The translations under genes and the position numbers were made by a program. From NCBI GenBank assembly GCA_027451645.1, contig DAIDIX010000082.1, positions 1 through 7,623 of the forward strand: DNA of 7,623 nucleotides. The letters are read 5' to 3'. Position 1 is the first letter of the stretch. Each line of letters starts with the position of its first letter. This DNA comes from Candidatus Dormiibacterota bacterium. GTDB taxonomy: Bacteria; Chloroflexota; Dormibacteria; Aeolococcales; Aeolococcaceae. A model generated the notes under the pieces. It was not told where the DNA came from, made no database searches, and saw only the letters and a program-made list of their open reading frames with translations. Below, piece by piece: positions 1 through 6,222 of the stretch.

Positions 1-124
1 ATCTTTCGAGGTGACGTCCCTCATTCAGGTCAAAGACCTTGACCACATCCACCAACTTGTTGAGTTGCTTGGTGATTTGTTCCATCACTTCAGCCGAACC
101 ATTGGTCACGATGGTCATGCGTGA
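1..124 (-). CDS. ilvN: acetolactate synthase small subunit, internal fragment
   Basis: Read on the - strand from about 124 down to 2, the translation runs SRMTIVTNGSAEVMEQ, then ITKQLNKLVDVVKVFDLNEG, then RHLER, with no stop. This matches the ACT-domain region of the regulatory subunit of acetohydroxyacid synthase (IlvN/IlvH). Family landmarks are SRMTI, the QI-KQL-KL-DV-KV block and the DL-EG-H-ER ending. The subunit binds the catalytic IlvB/IlvI subunit and mediates valine feedback in branched-chain amino acid synthesis. Only about 41 of roughly 160 residues are present. It runs off the window at base 1 and loses family similarity just past base 124, where the + strand becomes a pseudouridine synthase. 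Gln is CAA twice and Leu is CTC, TTG, CTG, CTC, unlike the genes that follow. Family identity is fairly sure; belonging to this genome is doubtful. Confidence 0.8.
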
Positions 125-128
125 AGGA
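105..128. other. probable chimeric junction between ilvN and pseudouridine synthase
   Basis: In this short block both strands read acceptably in different families. The - strand gives SRMTIVT of IlvN and the + strand gives TMVMREGR leading into the pseudouridine synthase. Left of it only the - strand is meaningful, since the + frame holds no pseudouridine synthase homology. Right of it only the + strand is. Two unrelated genes truncated at one point, with a stretch of about 20 bases compatible with both, is what an assembly or amplification mis-join through a shared word looks like. A real recombination breakpoint is the alternative. Confidence 0.65.
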
Positions 129-305
129 AGGAAACGGGAAGTGCGACGCATCTGCCGTGCTGTTGAACTCAAGGTCGTCCGTCTGGAGCGGGTTCGTATT
201 GGAGGCCTCAGTCTTGGGACACTGCCCTCTGGAGCCTGGCGTGAACTCACTGGAGAAGAAGTTGCCCGTCTCCGTCCTCCTGCAGGAGGCAAGCGCACGA
301 AATGA
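108..305 (+). CDS. RsuA/RluB-family rRNA pseudouridine synthase, C-terminal fragment
   Basis: This is the C-terminal end of a 16S/23S rRNA pseudouridine synthase, which isomerises a specific uridine in rRNA. Visible family signatures are EGRKREVRRI (from base 123), followed by VELKVVRLERVRIGGLSLGT and LPSGAWRELTGEEVARL, the usual closing strand-helix pattern of RsuA/RluB/RluE/RluF proteins. The S4 domain and the catalytic Asp region are absent because the reading frame is interrupted at about base 105-123, so the true start lies outside this window. An ATG at 39 in the same frame is not the start; the residues it adds are antisense ilvN sequence. The stop TGA at 303-305 overlaps the cmk start as ATGA. 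RluB next to cmk is a common bacterial arrangement, so RluB is the best guess among paralogues. The extreme C-terminus RPPAGGKRTK is basic. Confidence 0.85.
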   Translation, partial: TMVMREGRKREVRRICRAVELKVVRLERVRIGGLSLGTLPSGAWRELTGEEVARLRPPAGGKRTK

Positions 306-323
306 CAGATCACCGTCCTCCTG
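272..323 (+). repeat. 11-nt direct repeat flanking the cmk start
   Basis: CCGTCCTCCTG occurs at 272-282 and again at 313-323, on either side of the Shine-Dalgarno and the ATG at 302. Each copy ends in CCTCCTG, the complement of CAGGAGG at 283-289. The downstream copy could form 7 Watson-Crick pairs plus one G-U with the ribosome-binding site, looping out 27 nt that include the start codon. The upstream copy competes by forming the short hairpin. Confidence 0.5.
276..289 (+). promoter_or_regulatory. palindrome containing the cmk Shine-Dalgarno
   Basis: CCTCCTGCAGGAGG is a perfect 14-bp palindrome. As RNA it can fold as CCUCC, loop UGCA, GGAGG, hiding the AGGAGG ribosome-binding site (284-289) that lies 12 nt upstream of the cmk ATG. 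It also codes for PPAGG of the pseudouridine synthase, so a ribosome finishing that gene would melt it, a plausible translational-coupling device. The palindrome is seen directly; its regulatory role is inference. Confidence 0.45.
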
Positions 324-1024
324 TCATCACTATCGATGGACCATCTGGCAGTGGCAAATCCACCCTTGGACGAGCACTCGCACTCCGGTACGGACTCCAG
401 TTCGTCGATACCGGACTTCTGTACCGGGGACTCACAGTTGCTGTAATCCAGCATGGCCTCACTGCAGCAGATGCCCCATCCATTGCAGAGCTTGCACGTT
501 CAGCCCATATTGAACTCAATACTGATCCTGGAAAAGCTCCTGGGAGCTGGGATCTTCGCATCAATGGATGGGATCCCCATGGAGAGGAACGCAATCCCGC
601 ACATGCACGTCTCCTCTCCGAGGTGAGTGCAATTCCTGCAGTCCGCACTGCACTCCTTGCAGTCCAGAGGGCATTCGGGATTGCAGGGTGCGTTGCAGTG
701 GGAAGGGACTGCGGCATGGTGATCTTCCCTGATGCATGTGCCAAGATCTATCTCGAAGCAAGTGATGCCATCCGTCGCCACAGGCGTGCTTCCCAGTTTG
801 AGGAGCAGGGTACTGCTGTTGATGCCTCACTCCTCTCCAGGGAGATAACGGAGCGGGACCGGCTTGATGCCCCCCGCACATTCCGTGATCCGGATGCATG
901 CGTGATCAACACGGATCTCAATGACATCGAGGAGATGATCCGGCTTGCAGTGCAGTACTGCGAGGACATGGGCTGTGCAGTACCCTCTGATGCCACTCAT
1001 CCACGTCATGAGGAGCGGGTGTGA
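302..1024 (+). CDS. cmk: cytidylate kinase (CMP/dCMP kinase)
   Basis: Phosphorylates CMP and dCMP to the diphosphates with ATP, in the cytoplasm, feeding CTP/dCTP and phospholipid precursor pools. 240 aa, slightly longer than the usual ~220-230. The P-loop is GPSGSGKS at residues 13-20, and FVDTGLLYRG (34-43) is the family's substrate-side motif (usual form DTGAMYR). A typical NMP-binding insert follows, with the conserved pattern VS-IP-VR-L-QR-FG. GRD at 134-136 is the family GRDxGT motif, here GRDCGMVIFPDA. R185, D189 and R192 in ERDRLDAPR align with E. coli Arg181, Asp185 and Arg188. The loop after R192 (TFRDPDACVINTD) is about three residues shorter than usual and lacks the common PL. ATG at 302 overlaps the upstream stop by 4 bp, and the last bases overlap plsC as GTGA. 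The tail from about residue 225 (SDATHPRHEERV) has no family counterpart that I recognise. Confidence 0.96.
   Translation: MTDHRPPVITIDGPSGSGKSTLGRALALRYGLQFVDTGLLYRGLTVAVIQHGLTAADAPSIAELARSAHIELNTDPGKAPGSWDLRINGWDPHGEERNPAHARLLSEVSAIPAVRTALLAVQRAFGIAGCVAVGRDCGMVIFPDACAKIYLEASDAIRRHRRASQFEEQGTAVDASLLSREITERDRLDAPRTFRDPDACVINTDLNDIEEMIRLAVQYCEDMGCAVPSDATHPRHEERV
1011..1015 (+). promoter_or_regulatory. Shine-Dalgarno for plsC
   Basis: AGGAG lies 5 nt before the GTG at 1021, inside the end of cmk. It supports the non-ATG start and the 4-bp GTGA overlap. Confidence 0.6.
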
Positions 1025-1740
1025 TCTACCAATTCCTTGCTGGACTCATGAGGAGCATTGCACGCGGATACCTCCTGGGGAAGCTCCATATCGAAGGTGC
1101 AGAACATGTTCCAGTCGAGGGTCCAGTACTCCTTGCAGGAAACCACATCGCAACCATAGACCCTCCACTCACTGGCGCGTATGTACCGCGGAAGGATGTG
1201 TTCTACATGGCGAAGAAGGAGTACTTCCGCCGTCCGATGCAGCGGCTTCTCTTCCAGCAGTACCATGCGTTTCCCGTATCGAGGGGAACAGGTGACAGGA
1301 GGGCACTCGCCACTGCAGTGGCACTTCTCAGGAAAGGGAATGCGCTTCTCATGTACCCCGAGGGAACACGGTCAAGCTCAGCATCAATCCGGGATCCCCG
1401 GGCAGGTGTCGGATACATTCTCCAGCATGCTCCCGAGACCCTTGTGGTGCCAGTGGCCATCATCGGGAGTGAACGTGTGATGAGAAAGCATGAGCTCTTC
1501 CCCAAGCGGCAGAGCGTGACGATCCGGTTTGGGCACCCCATTCCAGCACCCCTGGTGGGGGATGATGGAAAATCCCGCACACCCCATGAGATTGCACTCA
1601 TCGTCATGCACCATGTGGCTGAGCTTCTTCCCGAGTCCTATCAGGGCATCTACCACGAGTCCTCGCTTGAGGATCTCCTTGCACGGGCACAGCAGCACCA
1701 TCATGGAGCCCCAGCCGAGGAGAAGCACCATGACGCGTGA
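1021..1740 (+). CDS. plsC: 1-acyl-sn-glycerol-3-phosphate acyltransferase
   Basis: Transfers an acyl chain to lysophosphatidic acid to make phosphatidic acid at the inner face of the membrane, the second acylation of phospholipid synthesis. 239 aa, the usual size. The catalytic HX4D motif is NHIATID, with H42 and D47. The acyl-acceptor motif region is FPVSRG with the expected Arg. The third motif is YPEGTRS (112-118), and VPVAIIGSE is the fourth block. The N-terminus (YQFLAGLMRSIARGYLL) is hydrophobic to amphipathic and probably a membrane anchor; there is no clear long transmembrane helix. The C-terminus is His-rich (QQHHHGAPAEEKHHDA), unusual but possibly just a tail. The GTG start is backed by AGGAG 5 nt upstream. 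cmk followed by plsC is a recurrent bacterial pair. The last 11 bp overlap dinG. Substrate specificity within the PlsC superfamily cannot be read from sequence. Confidence 0.93.
   Translation: MIYQFLAGLMRSIARGYLLGKLHIEGAEHVPVEGPVLLAGNHIATIDPPLTGAYVPRKDVFYMAKKEYFRRPMQRLLFQQYHAFPVSRGTGDRRALATAVALLRKGNALLMYPEGTRSSSASIRDPRAGVGYILQHAPETLVVPVAIIGSERVMRKHELFPKRQSVTIRFGHPIPAPLVGDDGKSRTPHEIALIVMHHVAELLPESYQGIYHESSLEDLLARAQQHHHGAPAEEKHHDA
1718..1723 (+). promoter_or_regulatory. Shine-Dalgarno fixing the dinG start
   Basis: GAGGAGA lies about 6-7 nt before the ATG at 1730. It favours this start over in-frame ATGs further upstream at 1529 and 1703, which lie deep within plsC and lack similarity to the exonuclease family. 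Confidence 0.6.
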
Positions 1741-1741
1741 G
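1724..1741 (+). repeat. start/overlap repeat, copy 1 (plsC/dinG)
   Basis: agcaccATGacgcgtgag spans the dinG start and the plsC stop. It is 17/18 identical to 6880-6897 at rsmI/metG, differing only in the first base of the start codon (ATG versus GTG). Both upstream proteins end in Asp-Ala-stop and both downstream proteins begin Met-Thr-Arg-Glu. Confidence 0.6.
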
Positions 1742-4426
1742 GTTGGCTCCCCAGGCACTCTCGTGGCTTTCGATCTCGAGACTACGGGACTTTCAGCACG
1801 GCGGAACAGGATATGCGAGGTGGGTGCTGTGAAGTTCGATTCACGAGGAACTGTTCTCGACCGCTACGGCTCGTTCGCGAATCCTGCACAGCCCATTCCC
1901 GTTCCCATCCAGAGGCTCACTGGCATTTCGGATGACATGGTGCAGGATGCTCCACCTCCATTCCGCGTGGTCGAGGAGCTCGATGATTTCTCGCAGAATG
2001 CATGGTTTGTCGGACACGGAGTGCCGTTCGATGTCTCCTTCTGCGAAGCAGAGCACCCGGGTATGTTCCATGACCGTGTGGTTCTTGACACAGTCGATAT
2101 AGCACGGATTGTGCTTCCCCGTCTTGACAGGTACTCGCTCACTGCACTTACTGCACTGCTTGCAGTGGAGCATGACCAGCCCCACCGTGCTTGGAGCGAT
2201 GCAGAGGCAACGATGGACCTCTTCATGGTGCTCTGCGCAGTAACCAAGAACCTGCCTGCTGCAGTATTCGAAGAACTCCGCTCCCTTGCAGCAACTGGTG
2301 CAACGGATCCACTTGCCCACTTCTTTGACTGGATAGCATCATGTCCCACAGCACAGTTCAGTCATGTCCACATTCCCTCGATGGAAGCGGAACCTCTTCC
2401 TGTGCCCCATCCAGCACATGTCTCCCAACAGAAGGCAGTAGGAGATGTTGTCGATGCTGCCCTTGGTCCTGATGGTGCACTTGCTGAGCTCGACAGGTAT
2501 GAATACCGTCCTGAGCAGATCGAGATGGCCCATGCTGTCTCCCAGGCCTGCGAACGTGGTCAGTCACTTGTTGTCGAGGCTGGAACTGGAACGGGAAAGA
2601 CTCTTGCATATCTCACTCCCATCATTGCCACATGCATGAAGGATTCTGTACGCGCAGTCATTGCCACGCACACGATAGCGCTTGAGCATCAGCTCATGGA
2701 CAATGATCTTCCCCTTGCCTGTGCACTGCTCGATGCACCGCTCACCATCGCACTCCTCAAGGGACGCGCGAACTACCTCAGCAGGTACAAGCTCCATCAT
2801 GCTGTCGAGGCACTCGTCAAGGGCACATTTCCAGCACATGTCGCGAAGGATCTCTGGGCACGGTTCCTCATGCGCATGACTGTCTGGGAAAGCGAAACCA
2901 CCTTTGCAGAGCGGAGCGAGCTCCACCTTTCCCATGAGGAAAGCCAGATATGGTCTCTTGTGGCTGCAGAGGGAGAGTCCGATGCACATCTCACCCGTCC
3001 TGAGGATGTGCGGGAAGACAGCTACTATGTCGACCATGCACGGGCCCATGCCCTTGCTTCTGATGTTGTCGTGACAAGCCATGCACTCCTTGTTGTCGAT
3101 GCACTCCGGGACCATGCTCTGCTCGGGGAGTATCAGATGCTCGTCATCGATGAGGCACACCACCTTGAGGATGTTGCAACAGACCAGCTCACTGTCGTGC
3201 TCGATCTCACTGCAACACTCAGGAAGTGGAAGGGCTCTGCAGTGAAGCTTCTTCCTCCCTCCATGGAGACAGCATGTGGAACGATCACGCATGCACTTGA
3301 GCTCGCAACGAATGCTGCACGCCAGGCAGCACGGGCAATACCAAGTTCCGATACGGGAAATGGTGTACGTGCACGCATTCCCGATGACAGTACGCCAACA
3401 CCCCACCTTGCGCAGCTCCAGGAACAGCTTGGCATTGCCAGGACAGCTGCGAGAGACCTCATTGCAGGCATCGAGGACACCCCGCTTCCGTTTCCTGATG
3501 GTCCAGAGAGCGACATCCTTGTTGCAATGCTCCGGATGCTCATAGACACCACGTCTCGCTGGGAGGAACCTGGAGATCACCATGTCCGCTGGATTGAGCT
3601 CAGCGATTCGAGTGTCCGGTGTGCAATTGCACCCACCTCTGTCCAGGGAGAGCTGCAGGAACTCATGGCACATCCCACAACAACCATCCTCACCTCAGCC
3701 ACACTCTCGGTTGGTGGCACCTTCACTTTCTTCCGCGAACGTGCTGGACTTGCCAATGTGCATGAGCTCATTGTGAACAGGACTGACCGTGACTTCCTCT
3801 CCCATGCCTCATGCTGCATTGTGAAGGACATCCCCCCATATGACTCGAAGGAGTATGAGGAGCAGTTTGCAGATCTCTGTGTTGATATTGCCCGTGTTCT
3901 CAAGGGCCACTGCATAGTGCTGTTCACAAGCTACACAGCACTCCGTCGCTGCCATCAGCGGATCGTGGACAGACTTGAGCAGGATGAGATTGCTGTCCTT
4001 GGCCAGAGTGTTGATGGCACCCTGTATCAGATCGTGCAGAATTTCCGGTCGAATCCCCGTGCCATCCTGCTCGGGACTGGTGCAATGTGGGAAGGAATAG
4101 ATCTTCCCGGCAACATTGCGAAGTGTGTCATTGTTGCCAAGCTTCCGTTTCCGGTACCAACTGAGCCACTTCACCAGGCACGCTCGGAGCAGTACAGGAG
4201 TCCATTCATGCAGTATTTTCTTCCCGTTGCAGCCCTTAGGCTGAAGCAGGGCTTTGGCCGACTCGTGCGAAGCGAGCATGACAGGGGAGTGGTTGTCATT
4301 GCAGACTCCCGGATCCGTACGAAAGAGTATGGAAAGGCCTTCCTCTCAACGCTTCCTGCTGTTGCAGTCGTTGAAGAGGAGCGTGAGCGAGTTGCTGACT
4401 ATGTGAGGCAGGGAGCATCCGGATAA
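1730..4426 (+). CDS. dinG: DinG-family helicase fused to DnaQ-like 3'-5' exonuclease
   Basis: 898 aa from ATG 1730. An N-terminal DEDDh exonuclease domain (about 10-175) carries FDLETTGL with D15 and E17, VGHGVPFD with H96 and D101, and HRAWSDAEAT with H152 and D157, so all catalytic positions look intact. An XPD/DinG-type superfamily 2 helicase follows: Walker A AGTGTGKT (284-291), DEAH at 474-477, TSATLS, GAMWEGIDLPG and motif VI QGFGRLVR (840-847). The four Fe-S cysteines of E. coli DinG/XPD are missing. LKGRANYLSRYKL has Ser where the first Cys is usual, and there is no Cys from there to the DEAH box. This matches the Firmicutes-type DinG (~900-930 aa), for which exonuclease activity has been reported and helicase activity is doubtful. 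Likely role is DNA repair or processing of single-stranded ends. The start is set by GAGGAG and an 11-bp overlap with plsC; the upstream-extended frame is plsC antiphase. Ends TAA at 4424-4426. Confidence 0.94.
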   Translation: MTREVGSPGTLVAFDLETTGLSARRNRICEVGAVKFDSRGTVLDRYGSFANPAQPIPVPIQRLTGISDDMVQDAPPPFRVVEELDDFSQNAWFVGHGVPFDVSFCEAEHPGMFHDRVVLDTVDIARIVLPRLDRYSLTALTALLAVEHDQPHRAWSDAEATMDLFMVLCAVTKNLPAAVFEELRSLAATGATDPLAHFFDWIASCPTAQFSHVHIPSMEAEPLPVPHPAHVSQQKAVGDVVDAALGPDGALAELDRYEYRPEQIEMAHAVSQACERGQSLVVEAGTGTGKTLAYLTPIIATCMKDSVRAVIATHTIALEHQLMDNDLPLACALLDAPLTIALLKGRANYLSRYKLHHAVEALVKGTFPAHVAKDLWARFLMRMTVWESETTFAERSELHLSHEESQIWSLVAAEGESDAHLTRPEDVREDSYYVDHARAHALASDVVVTSHALLVVDALRDHALLGEYQMLVIDEAHHLEDVATDQLTVVLDLTATLRKWKGSAVKLLPPSMETACGTITHALELATNAARQAARAIPSSDTGNGVRARIPDDSTPTPHLAQLQEQLGIARTAARDLIAGIEDTPLPFPDGPESDILVAMLRMLIDTTSRWEEPGDHHVRWIELSDSSVRCAIAPTSVQGELQELMAHPTTTILTSATLSVGGTFTFFRERAGLANVHELIVNRTDRDFLSHASCCIVKDIPPYDSKEYEEQFADLCVDIARVLKGHCIVLFTSYTALRRCHQRIVDRLEQDEIAVLGQSVDGTLYQIVQNFRSNPRAILLGTGAMWEGIDLPGNIAKCVIVAKLPFPVPTEPLHQARSEQYRSPFMQYFLPVAALRLKQGFGRLVRSEHDRGVVVIADSRIRTKEYGKAFLSTLPAVAVVEEERERVADYVRQGASG

Positions 4427-4484
4427 CCGGCATGGCGAGCATGTAGAGTAATGGAGAACAGCATCCACGTGGAACTCTGACACC
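4427..4484 (+). other. only intergenic gap in the operon
   Basis: 58 bp between the dinG stop and the amidase start. It holds no strong Shine-Dalgarno; the nearest candidate is a weak GTGGAA about 10 nt before ATG 4485. GAGCATG at 4437-4443 is the exact complement of CATGCTC at 4484-4490, so a 7-bp stem with a 40-nt loop could cover the start codon. TAGAGT at 4444-4449 resembles a -10 box, but I see no matching -35. No terminator-like GC hairpin with a T-run is present. Confidence 0.5.
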
Positions 4485-5396
4485 ATGCTCTCGACAGCTC
4501 CGAACATCCCCCAGATTATCGACCATCCAGGCAATGAGCTTGAATCTGTCCGGATTGCCCTCGTGCAGCTTGCTCCCGTGCTCGGTTCCCGGGAAGCGAA
4601 CCTCGAACGGCATGCTGCCATTGCTGGCGAGCTCGCGAAGCGCGGCATCCACCTCATCCTCTTTCCCGAGCTCTCGCTCACTGGCTACTTTCTCAAGGAC
4701 CTTGTGCCAGATGTGGCATGCTCCCTTGCTCCACAGCACTGGAAGGAGCTCCAGGAGGCATGTGGATCGAGCACAGTCATAGCAGGCGGAGTCTACGAGA
4801 CAGCCGAGCACATCTTCACGAATGCAGCCTTTGCTGTGACTGCTGATGATGTGCAGGTCATCCATGAAAAGGTCTTTCTTCCCACATATGGTCTCTTCGA
4901 TGAGCTCCGGTACTTCGGACGGGGTACAGGGTTTCGCTCCCGGATGATTGACCTCGATGCGAAACCATTCCAGCAGTGGAAGATGGGAACCGTCATCTGT
5001 GAGGACATGTGGCATCTCCGATCGATTTCCCTCCTTGCAGACCAGGGAGTTGACTGCTTCCTTGGGCTGTCATCATCCCCAGCCCGGGGCATCCAGGCAC
5101 GGAAGTCCCTCGGAAGTGAGCAGTCATATGATGCCATGACACGGACATATGCCCAGCTCACAACTGCCTACTTTGCATACTGCAACCGTGTGGGCTACGA
5201 GGATGGAGTCGCCTTCTGGGGAGGATCCCGCCTTGTGCTCCCGGATGGCTCCCTTGCAGGAGAGCCTGCAGGACGGGGGGAGGAGATCCATACGTATGCA
5301 TTGAGCCACCGGGCCATACGGAGAGCACGCATTGCGACACCACTGCTCAGGGACGAGCGCATAGCACCACTTCCCGTGGAGACCTCCCATGACTGA
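4485..5396 (+). CDS. glutaminase-like amidase subunit of NAD synthetase
   Basis: Nitrilase-superfamily amidohydrolase, 303 aa. The Glu-Lys-Cys triad is visible as E62 (FPELSLTGY), K129 (HEKVFLPTYGLFDELRYF) and C172 (VICEDMWH). YGLFDE-RYF, SSSPARG and the later NRVGYEDGVAFWGGSRLVLP are the patterns of the glutaminase domain of glutamine-dependent NAD synthetase, not of a generic nitrilase. The likely role is releasing ammonia from glutamine for the next gene product, NadE. In many bacteria this is the N-terminal half of one fused protein; here it is a separate gene whose stop overlaps nadE by 8 bp. The start is the only usable one: a stop lies in frame at 4449-4451 and no other start codon precedes the core. 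It leaves about 21 residues before VRIALVQLAP, where homologues usually begin. The ribosome-binding site is weak. Alternative: a C-N hydrolase of other specificity, unlikely given context. Confidence 0.88.
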   Translation: MLSTAPNIPQIIDHPGNELESVRIALVQLAPVLGSREANLERHAAIAGELAKRGIHLILFPELSLTGYFLKDLVPDVACSLAPQHWKELQEACGSSTVIAGGVYETAEHIFTNAAFAVTADDVQVIHEKVFLPTYGLFDELRYFGRGTGFRSRMIDLDAKPFQQWKMGTVICEDMWHLRSISLLADQGVDCFLGLSSSPARGIQARKSLGSEQSYDAMTRTYAQLTTAYFAYCNRVGYEDGVAFWGGSRLVLPDGSLAGEPAGRGEEIHTYALSHRAIRRARIATPLLRDERIAPLPVETSHD

Positions 5397-6222
5397 TACA
5401 TTCACTCCTCTTGAGATTGATACTGATGAGGTGATCCAGCTCCTCACCGAGTTTCTCCGGAACGAGGTGGAGAAGGTGGGATACTCGAGAGTCGTCTTTG
5501 GCCTCTCCGGAGGTGTGGACTCCGCAGTTGTCGCTGCACTCGCTGCCAAGGTATTTCCCCGGGAAGCGGTCCATGCCATCCTCATGCCATACCGCACAAG
5601 CACGGAGTCCTCGAAGGAGGATGCCCTTGCTGTCTGCACCCACCTCGATCTCGAGCCTGTCATTTCTGACATCACACCACAGATCGATGCGTATTTCTCA
5701 ACAGATCCCTCTGCCACACCGAGCCGTCGCGGGAACAAGATGGCACGTGAACGGATGACTGTGCTCTACGACTACTCGGAGCGCTACCGGGCACTCGTGG
5801 TTGGCACATCAAACAAGAGTGAGCTCCTTCTCGGCTACGGAACGATCTTCGGGGACATGGCCCATGCGATCAATCCGCTCGGAGATCTCTACAAGACGCA
5901 GGTCTTCGCCCTTGCCGGGGCCCTCACGCTTCCCGAACAGGTCAGAACGAAACCTCCGAGTGCAGATCTCTGGGAAGGACAGCTTGATGAGCAGGAACTG
6001 GGCTTCACCTACCGTGAGGCAGATCAGATCCTCTACTACCTCGTTGATGAGAGGCGCTCTCCAGAGGAGATTGAGGCACTCGGCTTTGACAGCAAGATCG
6101 TGAACGAGATTCTCCAGAAAGTGAAACAGAACCAGTACAAGAGGCGGCTTCCTGTCATTGCGAAACTTGGACCGCGAACCATTGACCGGGATTTCCGCTA
6201 TGCCCGGGACTGGGGGCATTGA
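5389..6222 (+). CDS. nadE: NAD+ synthetase, ammonia-dependent type
   Basis: Converts nicotinic acid adenine dinucleotide to NAD+ through an adenylated intermediate with ATP and ammonia; the last step of NAD synthesis. 277 aa, typical of the stand-alone form. The ATP-pyrophosphatase PP-loop is SGGVDS at residues 40-45. Further landmarks are GTSNKSELLLGYGT, the GD-AHAINPLGDLYKTQV block, KPPSADLWEGQLDEQELG and the C-terminal KRRLPVIAKLGPRT ending. It has its own ATG preceded by GGAGA, overlapping the amidase by 8 bp, so the two subunits are probably made in similar amounts and may form a complex that channels ammonia. Its last base is the first base of the rsmI ATG (TGATG). The call is firm; whether it depends on the amidase in the cell is inference. 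Confidence 0.96.
   Translation: MTDTFTPLEIDTDEVIQLLTEFLRNEVEKVGYSRVVFGLSGGVDSAVVAALAAKVFPREAVHAILMPYRTSTESSKEDALAVCTHLDLEPVISDITPQIDAYFSTDPSATPSRRGNKMARERMTVLYDYSERYRALVVGTSNKSELLLGYGTIFGDMAHAINPLGDLYKTQVFALAGALTLPEQVRTKPPSADLWEGQLDEQELGFTYREADQILYYLVDERRSPEEIEALGFDSKIVNEILQKVKQNQYKRRLPVIAKLGPRTIDRDFRYARDWGH

Noticed and set aside
39..107. ATG at 39 as the start of the pseudouridine synthase
   Set aside because: The first residues are antisense ilvN and do not match the family; the real N-terminal part is missing.
1529..1729. Upstream extension of the dinG frame to an ATG at 1529
   Set aside because: These 67 codons lie inside plsC in another frame and resemble nothing; the ATG at 1730 has a good ribosome-binding site and begins just before the exonuclease motif.
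2564..3673. Long open frame on the - strand (369 codons) antisense to dinG
   Set aside because: Its translation is Cys/His-rich with no family pattern, and it lies wholly opposite a well-conserved helicase; it is a by-product of the codon bias.
4419..4430. CCGG-ATAA-CCGG around the dinG stop as a terminator
   Set aside because: Only a 4-bp stem, no T-run, and coding continues 58 bp later in the same direction.
4444..4449. TAGAGT as a -10 promoter element for the amidase gene
   Set aside because: No convincing -35 at 16-18 bp upstream and the genes on both sides look co-transcribed; too weak to list.
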